Made by a program: the position numbers and the translations under genes. Under the pieces are notes generated by a model. It was not told the origin of the DNA and ran no database searches. It worked only from the letters and a program-made list of their open reading frames with translations. Shown in pieces: positions 13,337 to 26,452 of a stretch of DNA of 64,000 nt; position 1 is the stretch's first letter, and the number at the start of each line of letters is the position of its first letter. This DNA is from Bifiguratus adelaidae (taxonomy: Eukaryota; Mucoromycota; Endogonomycetes; Endogonales): NCBI GenBank assembly GCA_002261195.1, contig MVBO01000021.1, positions 100,087 through 164,086 on the forward strand. The letters run 5' to 3'.

Positions 13337-14415
13337 ATGTCATCACTTGTAACTCAAGTATCGACGTTAAAGACTGTAGCCGACTTGTACCGTGAAGGCG
13401 TCCTCAAGGCAGGTAAGTTGTCCGATCCTTTGACGGAACATGGCTTGGTGCAGTGGTTTAAAATGCTACAGCAAAAGCAGGCAGCGCAAAGTATGCTCCT
13501 TCCGAAGCGTTGAATGCCAAAATTACCCTTTGGTGAGCAGGATCATTCCTTGCAACAACGAGCTGACGGACTCTGTTCCCTCATAGGAACGGGGACATTA
13601 CGAAACTAAAGGTGGATACCATTGTAAATGCAGCAAACAAGTCATTGCTCGGTGGCGGAGGAGGTAGGACATGATTTGGAAGAATCAATACCAGGTCTCT
13701 CACACCTTGGCTATATCAGTAGACGGAGCGATTCACAGGTCAGTCAACGTCCGCAAAGTCCAACTTGCATGAGACGATCATCTTCATATCGCATCAGAGC
13801 TGCAGGCCATGAATTGCTGGAGGAGTGCCGGGGACTGAATGGTTGCGAAACAGGCGTAAGTTTCTCCTGTGTGCTGACTTCGGTCAAGGCTGATTAGAAT
13901 CTGGTTTGATCATATAGGAAGCCAAGATTACAAAGGGTAGGCTATGAGTTTTCAGTGCACTCGGTACTCATAATCAATCCCACAGGCTACAACTTACCTG
14001 CCAAACGTGAGATCAAGGGCTGTTCATGACGCGTCAGCTTATCAATAACCCTCCCATTGCAGATGTCATTCATACTGCAGGTCCGGTCGGTGAAAAGCCC
14101 GACAAGTTGCGCGAATGCTACATCAACTCTCTTAAAATCGCCGTCAAACGTGGCCTCCGAACGGTAGCCTTTCCATGCATCTCTACTGGTATTTATGGCT
14201 ATCCCATTCGAAGTGCAACCCAGGTCGTCCTGGATAGCGTCCGTCAATTCCTCGAGAAGGAAGGTCACGACAAAATCGACCGAGTCGTATTCTGTCTCTT
14301 TTCTGAAAAGGACAGCAGAACCTATCAAGGTAATGCTATACCATGAGCCATTCCCTTCCATTCACTCATGTCCATTGTTCCAGAATTTATTCCTATCTAC
14401 TTTCCAAAAGAGTGA
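13337..14415 (+). CDS. MacroD-type macrodomain ADP-ribosylhydrolase
   Basis: Macrodomains of this class remove mono-ADP-ribose from aspartate or glutamate side chains. Nine exons fit: 13337..13412, 13481..13532, 13587..13663, 13720..13738, 13798..13855, 13918..13936, 13986..14006, 14063..14329, 14384..14415. They sum to 621 nt, 206 residues plus stop. The spliced product reads NGDITKLKVDTIVNAANKSL, then LLGGGGVDGAIHRAAG, the ADP-ribose-binding loop of MacroD enzymes, then GYNLPAKHVIHTAGPVG, and FPCISTGIYGYP, the second binding loop. The C-terminus YQEFIPIYFPKE matches fungal relatives. Three exons are 19, 19 and 21 nt long. The valine of GGGGVDGA requires the acceptor at 13719; a second AG five bases downstream would shift the frame, as would other choices. 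Confidence 0.93.
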
Positions 14416-14482
14416 CGTCACTTCTAGACCCGCTTACCTTCCGTTTGTTCTCTTTGCCTCCTTTGCACAATAAACCATAGCT

Positions 14483-16825
14483 ATGTCCATCTTCCTCAAC
14501 ACTGGATCACACGCGCACAGGAAGCACCTTCCGCCGCGTCCACGGCCACCGATGCCCAAAAGTCCGGCTCAAACGCCGAACGGTACACCCGCGCCTACAC
14601 CAGCTCCTCCAGCGCAACAGATTGAATACACTGAATTTCGTCTTGTTTCCTCCTCCAAGCCCCTTCCACACCATATCATGAAGTTTAGGAGCGACAGACC
14701 TGTCCGTTTGTCAGAGTTTGCTAAGCCGATCAAAATGTCAAGGCGCGATCCTAATCAACCTTATCCTGTCATGACCACACCGGAAACGGAGGAAGAAGCC
14801 AAAGAGGCTGCGGCAAGAGCACTTGGACGGCCTGGTGCGGATACGTCATTGATTGCGCCCATGGGAGGAGCAGCACGAAACAAGAACATGATGTTTAAGA
14901 AGCGGACAAAGCAGGTTCATATTGCGGAGGAAGAGATGCGCTCTCTTCGGTGGCAAGAGCAAAAACCGTGGGTTCTCGAGGATGACGATGGGCAGAACAT
15001 TTGGACGGGAGAGCTGGAAGGTGGACAGTCGTCGCAGTATGTCTTTTTCGTCTTCTCGGTACGCGTGTTGCATTGTCTTTTTTAAGTAGGCGCTGCTCAT
15101 GCCATGGCTCATTTTGTTCAGGATGACGGGTTCAAAGTCGTACCTGCGGACAACTGGTACGTGTTTACGCCACGCGCACCGTATCAAACCTTGACGATAC
15201 AGGAGGCTGAGGAACGGGTAAGATTGACGTGCTCGATGCACGGTGAAAGCTCATAGCATGCTCGTCCAGATGAATATGGAAAAGAAGAAACAATTGGGTC
15301 TATGGCGGATGAAAAATAGAATGTTGGGCAATGGCGAATCGAGCATGATGGGCGAGGATGAAAAGCCTGCTTCGCGACCACGTTTCAAGGTCGTTGACCA
15401 CGGACGGGGAGGGTGAGTCTTTTATGTCATAGTATCTAATGCTCCGGTACTGATGGGATCGTCAGTGGCCACGAAGGAGGAGGCGGTGGTCGGATGCGAC
15501 GAGTAAAACAGGTGAGTAGCATGGTGTTCCATACAGGGCCTCGAGTTCTCATGCTTATAACAATCAAGGACGAGGAAGATGCCGATGTCTTAGACTACGA
15601 CGACGAGTTTCAGGACGATGAGGAGATACCAGCTGATTTGGAAGCTGAGGACGAGGATGTCAAGGATTCTAGAGTGCGAGTGAAACGTGAGATGCGAGCC
15701 ATTGGTGCTGGGCAGGCTTCAGATGACGATCTTGATGCCGATGATGATATCCGGTTAAATGCCGAAGGAAAGGTGGGCGGACTTTGCGGCAAATGATATC
15801 ATGCTGGCAAGACTGACCGCAACTCCTTTCAGGATTTACGAAAGCTGTTGATTGAAAAGGAAAAGAATAAGTTGTACGATGATGATGACGATGATGCCGA
15901 TCCCTATCTCTCTTCCGTAAGTCGCAGGCTTACTAATTGTGAGACAGTGATTCACACCTAGGATATAGGACGAAGCAGAAAACGAAGAAGAGAATGGGAG
16001 CGAAAGCAACAAAGATACCCCGACAGATACCCCCAAACGACCAAGCACACCCAACTCAACCACGAAATCCAATGTATTTTCCCGCTCAGGAGTACGGAAG
16101 CCAGCTTCAAAGGGCAAAGAAGCCATCTACATGGACGGTCTATCGCGGTCCAGCAGTGGACACAGTAGTCCCATGTACATCAAAAAAGAGTCTGGCGCAA
16201 TGTCATCGTTGTCTCGCAGTTCCACCTCGCCGATGCATCGACCAGCCAGTCCACCACGCGCGTTGTCACCTTCGGCAACAAGTCCTGCTCGCCTTTCGGA
16301 TGATGACCAACGAAGAAAGCTAAAACGAACAGCCAGCGAACGCAATGGTGAAGCAGGCACCAAGAAGAAGGTTTCCAAGAAGGTGAGGTATCCATGCACG
16401 CGCTTGACCACATACTCACAGTATCCTATGTCCAGGCCAAAGCACCCGGAGATGCAGCTAGTCCTACCAGCCCAACATCTCCCATGTCCCAAGGAAGTCC
16501 AAGTGCTGAAACACCTGGAGCCTCGTCTCCCGAGCCTACAGGAGGTAAGCGAGTGTGCGCTGATTCGATATCATCCGTGCTCAATGCATGCCTCTTCACA
16601 GATCTAATAACTGAGGAAGATGTGATTGAGGTACTGAGCCATGGAGCCATGACAACCAAGACGTTCCTTTCCAACTTCAAGAAGCAACTCAAAAGCAATC
16701 CACTCAACAAAGACAACATCCTCAAACTACTTCGTAAAGTGGCCCGACAAGTAGACGGTCAGGCTCCTGGCGAAAAGTTGATGGAACTTAGACCCGAGTT
16801 TGCACCCAGCCAACAAGGCATGTAA
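14483..16825 (+). CDS. TFG1: TFIIF alpha subunit (RAP74 / Tfg1)
   Basis: Largest subunit of general transcription factor IIF, which escorts RNA polymerase II into the pre-initiation complex; nuclear. The N-terminal part has a proline-rich start, then YTEFRLVSSSKPLPHHIMKF and a region around WQEQKPWVLEDDDGQNIWTG, and continues through DDGFKVVPADNWYVFTPR, the conserved dimerisation strands of RAP74. The centre is acidic (DDEEIPADLEAEDEDVKD and a DDDDDADPY run), then Ser/Pro-rich. The C-terminal winged helix is ITEEDVIEVLSHGAMTTKTF followed by LKSNPLNKDNILKLLRKVAR. About seven introns interrupt it; some splice sites in the acidic and Ser/Pro segments are approximate. Confidence 0.92.
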
Positions 16826-16976
16826 TTTACAATCACATAGAGCGTGTGTGGATATAAAAGATTGTATCATTCCTTCGCCACGTCTCCTCTGCACCTTTCT
16901 CGTGCGCCGTCAATGTTCAAATTGGGTTAGGGGAAATTCACCTGTTGTTGGCTTTTTGCACCTGAGCGCGTGGAAG

Positions 16977-18761
16977 ATGCAGCAATCGCAAGCCGTGTAC
17001 AACCAACAAGCTGCTGGAATGCCTACAAACATCATCAGGAAACGACCTCAAGATCAAGAGAGCTTGAATCAGGCAAAGTATGTGAGATGGAGTGCATGTT
17101 GTCCTGGCAGAGTGATTTATGTCATTGCTCGTTTTCAGGAGACGGAGACCGACAGACCGAAATTTGCCAGCTAGGGTATGCTATAGACTAACGGCTATCG
17201 CTCTTGAAGATCACAGAGCTGACATTGAGAACTAGATTGAATCCTATGTACCCGAGTCCAAGGTGTATGGCGAGATGCTCAATCTAGAAAGGAAGCTTGA
17301 CGCGACCATTATGCGTAAACGGCTAGAGATTCAGGACGCTGTGGGTCGTCCGAGCAAGGTGGGCTATTTGCGCACCGGAACGAGGTTCCTCGACGCTCAC
17401 TCAAATTTAGGTCAAGCGAACCTTGCGCATTTTCCTTTCCAATCTATCTTCGGATCAAATGCAAAACGACATTGATGATGAAAACATTGACCTTGCAGGC
17501 GACATTGCCCCATCTTGGACTTTAAAGATAGAGGGAAGACTACTGGAGGTACGTAACAACGCTTACCGATGTGCGCATGACTTACGCGCCATATAGCCAA
17601 TGGCCAGTACCACCAAGAAGCAGCAACCGCCGTCAAGGAAGTTTACCTCCTTCTTTCGGAATATAGTTGTAGAATTAGAGCGGGATCCGAATCTTTATCC
17701 GGATGGCAATGTCATTGAGGTAGGGGAAGCAGATCAAGGGAATAAGATTCCTTCTCCCCCTCCTGTTGACTCAGCGATTTTCTAGTGGATCAAAACGCCA
17801 GGCGCCCCTGACTACGATGGCTTAGAGATCAAGAGGAAAGGAGATGCAAACGTGAAAGCGCGGATTTTCATGCAATTGGATCAAGAACCTGCCAAGTTCA
17901 ACTTGTCGCCTATGCTCAAGTCTTTGCTGGATATCAGCACAGAGACGAAGCCGGCCATTATGGTCGCCATGTGGCAGTATATCAAGGTACCGTACTCAGA
18001 GAGAAATAACGAACGATGTGCTTATCAGGGTTAAATCAGCACAACAAGCTTCAAGACACGGAAGATAGGCGTGTCATCCATTGCAATGCCGCAATGACTC
18101 AAATGTTTGGCGTGCCAAAGCTGACGTTTTCGCAAATCGGCGAATTGATTGGACAGCATCTTTCACCTCCGGATCCTATAGTGTTGGAATACGTGATAAG
18201 GTATGGTAACACTTACACATTTGCAAGCTAGTTACTTATATTGTTGTAGGACGGACAAGGACTTTCACCAGTCTCGCCATGCGTATGATATCGAAGTAGA
18301 TATAGACGACGGTCTTCGTGCAAAAATGATTGCTGCCGTCTCCTCTACCCAAACCCAAAAAGATATCATGGCACTGGATGACAAGATTGTGCAAGGTATC
18401 CAAGCTATCAACAATGCCAAAATCAAGCGAGACTTTTTATTGCAATTCGCTCGATCGCCCGTCGACTTTTCAAACAAATGGATTGCCAGTCAAGCACGAG
18501 ATCTAGAGGTAAGAGCGTCTGCAAAACGTCATGAGCATGGACTCATAGATATCAGGTTATATTGGGTGAAAGTCGGGTCAACGCAGAAGATATGCGCAAG
18601 GCCGGCTTTTATAAACAAGATTGGGTGAAGGAAGCTGTATTCCATTATCTGACTGCGAAGGTAAGATAGATCATAGATAGGTTTGAATTCCTTGGTATTC
18701 ATCCTTTCACGCATAGACTCAGCAACGCATGCAAGAGCTTCTAAATCAAAAGGGACAATAG
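16977..18761 (+). CDS. SMARCD / Rsc6 / Snf12-type SWI/SNF subunit with SWIB domain
   Basis: Subunit of a SWI/SNF-family chromatin remodeller. After a short Gln-rich start ([15 protein letters not shown]), a basic stretch [13 protein letters not shown] leads into [20 protein letters not shown] and [18 protein letters not shown], then [15 protein letters not shown], all close to the SMARCD family. The region [20 protein letters not shown] and [19 protein letters not shown] precede the SWIB fold, seen as [14 protein letters not shown] text ([10 protein letters not shown]) and [20 protein letters not shown]. The C-terminus is coiled-coil and basic. The TAG stop follows LLNQKGQ. About nine short introns are present. 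Fungi usually carry one or two paralogues (SWI/SNF and RSC); which complex this serves is not visible. Confidence 0.9.
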
Positions 18762-18807
18762 TCTATGAGTAGTGTACATAATATGGAGACAGAATGAACG
18801 CAACAGA

Positions 18808-21800
18808 TCACTCGAAATTGCTGAAATCACTTTTAAGTTGGATCGTCGGATCCTTTTCCCTTCGAGCGTCTTTTTGCGGCTCGGCGGAGGGCTGTTGACT
18901 CGACACGGCTGATCGAAATGCCGATTCGAGTTTGGAGCGGGTCTCGCTCGGTAAATGGGCCAATACTTGCTTGAATTCTACCGAGTGCTCGGCGGCGATG
19001 TTGAGAAGCAGCGGCACAACATGTTGATGCATCTTTGATGGTGATGGTCGCATCGGCGGATCATCCAAGAGCACAGTGCAGACGGGTAATACAATTCGGA
19101 GAAGACCAGTCTCTGTAATTATTAAGCGTTAAACGTGTGTCCAGGAAAATTGATTGGAGTACATACCTTCATGGACACCAAGGGTGGAAAGCAACAGCTT
19201 GATAGAGCCAAAAACATCGTCCAAAAGCAACATGACCTCACGGGAAGGTCGTGTACTATGCTTTAGCGAGGCCATGAAGGATAGAAGAACAGGTAGCAAG
19301 AGAGAGATGGCGACACGGGAAAACTGCTCGGAGGCGGGGATGATTGCGACTTTGCTGCGTAGCATGAGGGTATTACAACATTGCAGGGCTATTTGCGTCA
19401 CCTAACGAACATGTTAATCGCGCACTCTTGCAAGGTTTCGCTCTAATCCACAAAATCCTTACGTCCAAGGGACACGCTGATGATAAAATATCCTGTATCA
19501 TTTTCGTAAAACGATGTTGAAGCACAGGGGAACGCGTTGCTGAACGTGGGAAGGACGAAAAGATGAGCGTACTGGCGAGGACACAATTCTTGGTCATGCT
19601 ATAGAGTCCGATATCACTTAAGATTTGGTTTAGCGATCGCGTGCCAAATTTTGCGCCCGTTTGGCACCTACCCGGCGACACAGTCATCCCCAGTCGTAAG
19701 CAATAGCTGTGTAGTTTGATCTACGATAGCATTGCAGATATCCGGACTTTCTTCCTCATTACTTGTCACCTTTGCCAAGGCTGCCTTTAGAGCCACGAGC
19801 ACATGCCCAGCAAGTCTGTCGGATGTTGAGGTGTCTCGCAAGATGGCTAATAGGAGATGAGTACTCCGAGATGACAATGTGATTTGGCTACAATGATACT
19901 AACCGGTGTTAATGTACAAGATAATAGCGAAGCAATCCATACGTAATGCTGCCGGCAGTAGGCCCAAGATACCGTTTAACCCATCGATACATTTCATGCA
20001 TAGGTCGGTTACCCGAGTACCATCTGCGGCTCGCGGTTTGGAACGTACTAGTGAAGGATTAAAGTATGGTCTTACAGAAAAATGTTTCAACCTTACCATG
20101 CTGCACCTTGTCACTCAACCAGGTCAAGTGCTGTGATAAGACGCCAATGATCAATCGAAGCATATAGAATACCATGCTAGACGCTGGGAAGGCATTTCCG
20201 TCCAGAACTTTCTCCAATTGCGCGCTATCATTACCTTCGTCTTGCCTGCCATTTGAGTGTGAACATCCTATCTGGAGACGTGAGCATGAACAATTTACCC
20301 TTTGCCTTGGACATCCTCTTCCAAGAAAGACTTCAGAGGCGAATTGCAAATATCCAAAAGGATGTCCATGATGATATACTGTAACGAAGTACCCTCTGTC
20401 TGGATAAATCGATCAAAGACGTTGATGACTTCGAGGAAAACGGCCTTGTTGATGATTGGTTCTCCTTCCTGTGGCGCCAATAGGAAGGTCCTCAAAGCTT
20501 GCAGAGCGATAGCCATATTACTGACATCTAACGTAGTATGGGACGAGACAGACGCAGAATGGCGCGAGGTGTGCTCTAGACAAAGACCGAGGAGTACAAA
20601 GTCAATCTGCGAGGTGGAGATATTGGACGCTTCTGCTTGCTGTTGCATTGCGTTCTGCATGCTTGAGTTGTGCTTATCCAGAAGAGATGCTACCGCTCCA
20701 ACTATTCTTAACCAGGATCGACGATAAAACTGGAGCAAACATTAAGTTAGGGTGTAAAGGCCCTGCTCTACATACCGGTTGGATGACATCCTTGATTGCT
20801 GCAGAATACATGGTATTCAGAGTCCCGGTTCCACCGACTTCCGCAAAAGCATTTCCTGTTGGCATAGAGCTAAAATCGCTCTCTGTGCGAAGTCTTGCAT
20901 ACTGTTGAAGTGCGGAGAGCCAAAGAGGACACAGGATGTCCAAGTGGGGTTCCACTACCGACAATAAATAGCTCTTTGATGTTGAAGCAATCTGCAGCTC
21001 CGCCCAGGCATCCAGAATGGATAGATTGACCATGATGGATGCTTGTGGGCTCACCGGGACAACGTCGCCGAGTTTGCGCTCGGCTCCAGGTTTGCACCTA
21101 TCCAGCGCCATTGTCAACAGCTTCAGTATACGTCCAAGTCGGTACAGTTCATCGACTATGCCACTGCCAACATATACCGCGCAAACTTTGACTGCAGAAG
21201 AAACAACTTCTGAGGAAGAATCTTCTGCAAAAGCGGGGGTCAACGCAGCAGCTATTTGAGCCTAATGATCAATGTTAATCGCGTCCAAATACTGAATTTT
21301 GTCATCCGTACCGAATACTGCTCCAGCAGCGATGCACCTTCAACATCAGGGTCCGCCGTGGATGCATACATCTACGCAATAGTGAGTTGAAGTTTGCTGA
21401 TGACGCGTACGACACCTACGAAGGTGATATCCTTAAGAAGACCAATGCCCTCAAGCCGCAATTTGTCGATGGTGTTTGTAGCCGCTGTGAAAGCCAACTT
21501 GATAAGGTCGGCCAGACGGAAGACCAAGTAATCGCCTACGCCATCATGCTGTCTTTTCTGTCGCGCAAAAATAAGGTCTAGATGTTCCCGCTTTGAGCCA
21601 CTAGAGATTTGGAGCACCATTTGATGCAAACACTGCAGTGCAAAAAGTTGCGTGCGCCACTTGGATGGCATTTCGACGTTGATCAAGGGTTCCACCATCT
21701 CCGTCGCATCCTGCACTGCTGTGGGTACGTCAACCTCACTCTCAAATACGTCGTCGTCGCTGAAACCGTCCGATTCATCACCAGTGAAACCATTAAAGTC

Positions 21801-24800
21801 ATCAAAATCCTCGTTGGAATTTCGTCGAAACGTGGTGCTTGCATTTGGATCCGTTGCAGAACCTGTCATCACTTTCTTGCAAATATTGACCCACACTGTC
21901 GGCTCATCAAACGCAGTCTGTTTCAGCCAGCTTTGGATCACGTTTGTGACATCGGTGAGCGCAGGTTCGGTGTTTAAGAGATTGAAGAGCAACTCCTCTA
22001 TTCTACCAGTTGCTGCATTGAACACTTGCTTCACATCACGCTGGACCAGCTGATAAAGGCAAGTGATTGCTGCCTTTTGCAGTTGGAAATGTGGTTTGAC
22101 GAGCTGAAGCTGTAAGAATTGCGTCAAATCCGCTACGGCAATATCAGCTGGAGAGAACATGAGCATTTGCTGTGTGCATCGAATTGCTTCCATGACAATC
22201 TCAGGCCAGGGTTCCCGCTTCAGACCTTCAATAAGGTCAAGGCAAAGATCTCTTCCCTTGTTTGATGTTTGCAGCTCTGGGCCAATCGTTCCGATGATAG
22301 CGTAAAGAATGCGACCAAATTCTTGGTATGCGGAAAAGCCAATCTTTGCGCCTGCATTAGATGTTGCAATTGATCCAGCAGCTGGTTCATGCGACTCGGC
22401 GAGATATAAGCGTCCAACCATGCCAAGCGTGTTGTTGGCATAGCCTGAGAACATTGGTCCGGAAGCGCTAATCGTCACTGCCAAGCTCTCCAATGCCCAA
22501 GTGTGTACCACTGGGTGAGGATCCGCTGACAGTGACATAAGAATGCCCATAATTGTCTTCAGGTGCGTATTGGCGCTCATCCCCCCCACATTGGCATAGA
22601 TATTGCCTAGCGCCAATGCGCTTCCGGCGCGAGCATCGGGGTCGCGGTTGTTGACAATCTGATCCACAAAGAATTGAATGTCCTTGGCCATCGCATGGCT
22701 CCCTCCGATACTGGCTAGCAGTCCAATGGCCTCGCTCGCGGCTGAGCGTAGGTAGGCATCAGGGTGTACAAGCGCTTCTTTGAAAATGTCCTCCATGATG
22801 GTCATGGCTTTCCCGGGAGCGATCGAGAACTGTATAATGTCCGTTCGCCTGCTATTGGAGTGCACAGTGTGTCGAAGAGCACCCAGCAAGGCGACAGTGA
22901 GATTAATCATCATGGCCATTCGTTTGTGTGAATGCTTTTGTGAGGAGGTCTCTTTGAGAGACTTTTGAACTTGATCTAACAGCGATTCTTGAGAGGGAGA
23001 TGATTGCGCTGCAAAGATGATTGACAAAAGCTCTACGCAAGAATTGACGTATTGAATGGCTGTATTAGGGACGTCAGGAGTGGCGTAGAGTGTTCCTCTG
23101 GATTCATCAATGTCGAAGCAAAGTGACATATCATCAAATTCCATTGACGGTATCGTCGGCATTTCAAGCTACAGCGACGTGAGCAATCAATCAATGTTCG
23201 CACGATTTGACCCTACCAGCTCTTCCAAAGGCTGAAACACACTACAAGCCATCCAGGTTCGATCAAACATGGCCGAGTCTTTGCCTTCGCTTGCTTCTTG
23301 TCCAATGTTCACTTTGTAGCCTTGCATGAGGCTTGTGACACCATTTCCGTATCCATCTGCGAGCGTCCAGACAGGTGTATAGGCGCCAGGTGCCGCTGTA
23401 GCGCTAACGCTTGTTTGCATCGTGCGTGAAATATTCTTTTCCGGATCAATGAGTGCTCCAATGCACATGCGTGAAAGCGAGGAATAGAGATTGTCAAACA
23501 CTGCGACCGGTTGAATTAGGACAAAGCACTGCAGAATCCGTTTGCGAACTCTAAGATTTAGATTGCTCAGGTTGATGGTTGAATCTGCGGATGGTGCGCT
23601 GTGATCCGCGAGGTTGGCGGGAGTTGTCGTCAAGAACGCCAAAGTATTATTGAGCAGGGCGGTGATGCGTTTAGCAATGTCTATGGTGACAAGACTGTTG
23701 GAGTTGTGTAGAAGGAAACTGTATATGGACCCGATAACGCTTTCGCGAATATGAAGGAAGGTATACCATTCCGCATCGGATTTGAGAGAATGTGCCTCCT
23801 TTCCCGTCGGCTTCGGAAGGGCAGTTTTCCATGAAAGCAGAATCTGCGGTAGATGCAATTTGACGAGATTAGGACCGAGGGTCATGAGTCCACTGATGAG
23901 CATCCAAGCTATCTGAGTCTGCGCACAACCAATCCTTGACTCCTTGCTAACATTGCCCATCAACCTCGTTGATATGCTGAAAGCGCGACCGGTAACATCA
24001 AAGGAGACTTGAAGCGGTCGATGTGGGACAACACTCATCATTGCAGCCACTCCAAGCGCACGCCCTGTGGCTCGGCTAATGGCAGCGTCACTTCCGTCGT
24101 TCGTGTCGAGCTGGGCAGCGGCCTTATCTGTCAATTCAAGCGCTTTGGGAAGAAGACTTGACAATGCCGTAGGTGAAGATAAGCATAGGCTTTTCAAGCA
24201 CCATGCCGCTGACACGTGGACGCTGTGAACGTGGTGATCCAAGAGCTTTAGCAGCGGCTCTGCATATATAGGCTGCACAAGGGTGAGCACGTGTTGGCGG
24301 AATTCGCACAAGACATTCGACACCTACCGTTACCTCCTTGCAGGCCTCACCCAGATCCCAAAGCAATGCTGAAGCACAATTGAGCGCGACAACAAGTATG
24401 AACTCGTTGGGCGCCGATTCATTTGGCATTACGGCGGGCCATTTCTTGATCCATTCATTAGCTAATGTCCGAAGTGCAGTAAGCTGACCATGTTCATTGA
24501 GTAGCTTTCGTCCCATCACTTCCTGGACAAGATACTCGATATGCCTGCGGGTAAACAGTTGATCATATTGTGTTTGTATGTTCTTGTTGTTGCTGATAAT
24601 GTGTATAAAGAAGTGACGGATCAGGGACTTGTAGTTGGTTTCGACAAAGGTCGTTCCTAGCTCTTCAAGCATCCCGGCATACGCTTCGATGATCACGGTC
24701 TTCGTCTCCCTCGATGTACCGAGTCGATTATAGTTTGTTTGTAGAATGTCCAGCATTTCGTCTAGGGTCATCCAAGCTTTTGGGCTGTGTCCAACCGCCC

Positions 24801-26000
24801 CGTTGACATTCGTGTCTTCATCCTTGGCTGCATCAGCCACCTTTTTGGATGTGTCTTTTGAGCTTATCGGAGCTGCGGCGGACTGAGACTGGGCTGCGAT
24901 TGTGCCGCAAAGCTGACCGCAAGCCTGTCGAGATGCAGCACTCGACGGATCTAAGGCCCTCAATATATACGAAAAGTGTTGTTCAACATCGACCGCCGTC
25001 GCAGGTTGAGGTATTGTTTGGAAGACAACTTGCATGCACTATAACGAGAGTGAGAAGAAGCACAGGTGCTCAGCATGAAATCAACTTGACTTGCCTGTGC
25101 CGCAGCAATCCTGACAACTAAAGCCTTGTCAGCCAAGCCATTCCGCAGACATTTCAGGATATCCTTCACCAAAGCTTCATTTGCGGCCTTTCCAGCACCT
25201 CTGATCACCATCGTGAATGCATTATATGTCTCGGATCTGACCAACAGATCCTTCTACAGGAGCACAATAGCAGAGAATGTCAGCAACGACCCTCGAGCAA
25301 CAAGACCACTTACGCTAGCTGATTTGATCACTTTGATAAAGATGGCAACAGTTTCGGCAAAAAGTGAGAGAATCTGGAAACGATGCAGCATGAGCAGGCA
25401 GTGAATGAAATGTCTACGCATCAAACCTTGGGTCCGTGTAATTCCAAAACAGCGCCTATACAATGTATGGCGGCACTATAAGAAAAAGATAAACGTTAAT
25501 TAGAAGCGTGCAAGATCCATGATGCAACATACGCCTTATTCTCCTTCTCATTCGACTTGTTGCTCGCAACACCATGTAGCCGCACAATGGTATCGAAAAG
25601 TGTTCTCGTCTCGCCGCGCTGAAAGAGCGTATTGAAGCATCGCGGTATCAGACGCCGTATCGGTCGTCTAGGCTTCGGCGTCGTGGATTCTACAAGGTTC
25701 AACAAAGTTTCCTGTAGATATGGTTGTGCTTTCTTTAATATCGTCTATATACCACAAAAATTGAATGAGCATACTGCGCTTTCTGTAACCTCTGCCATCC
25801 ATAGCTGCATAAACAAGGCTTACCGCGTCCACTATTTGCAAATCACGGTCAACACGAGCTAACCACTGGAGCAAGAAAAACTCTTGCTTTTCCGGCGCAT
25901 CGGCGTCCTTCAACTTGACCTTATCCAGCAATAGCCCCTCAGGTACATCGTTTGGTATATGATGCTCCGCTGTGACCCCATTTTGAGCAGACATGACCAT
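18808..26000 (-). CDS. LAA1: HEATR5 / Laa1-like giant HEAT-repeat protein
   Basis: HEATR5 proteins (yeast Laa1) bind the AP-1 clathrin adaptor and help its membrane recruitment at the trans-Golgi and endosomes. The product is roughly 2,000 residues over about 15 exons, the largest being 21372..23162. The N-terminus is MSAQNGVTAEHHIPND (ATG at 25994; an upstream in-frame ATG sits at 26000). Conserved segments include ETRTLFDTIVRLHGVASNKS, YNAFTMVIRGAGKAANEALV, TVIIEAYAGMLEELGTTFVE, PDAYLRSAASEAIGLLASIG and DPDARAGSALALGNIYANVG, all helical HEAT repeats. An acidic loop with DFDDFNGFTGDESDGFSDDD breaks the repeats, where AP-1/gamma-ear-binding motifs are often found in such proteins (inference). 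The tail ends LKSDFSNFE. Confidence 0.9.
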
Positions 26001-26452
26001 TGCAAGCCCAACTCGTAACTCGAGCGCGGCTTTTCAGGTGAAGGAGAGTCACGTGATATGCCTTAGCAAGGAGGAAAGAGGAACCAAAGGCGATGGCTTT
26101 GATGAGGCATTGGCGATGTTCTTCAGCATGCGCTTACGGCTAAGGGGGGTGAATTGAGGCAGACGTTGAAAGGCGTGTTCACAAAATGTTGGAAAGGATA
26201 AGCAAGTTCCCTATGTATTCCATGTCAATACGAGATTTCTTCCTGAAAACAGCTCCACCCCCATCCATAAGTTTTCGACATTACTGCATTCGCTTCATTT
26301 ACGTGCATATCCATGGCCATCCAGCAGTCTAATCTCAATCCATCCTCAAACGCGCTTTTTGATATTCGCCAAAAACGCGAATCTTGACATTTTCCATTTT
26401 GGGGGTCAACCTTGGGGCAGACAAGGCTCTCTCAGGCTCTCCATGCCACGCC
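26001..26452. other. Divergent intergenic region, HEATR5/Laa1 to SMYD
   Basis: About 450 bp between opposed start codons. I see no ORF with an ATG start and no repeat; it presumably carries both promoters. Confidence 0.5.
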
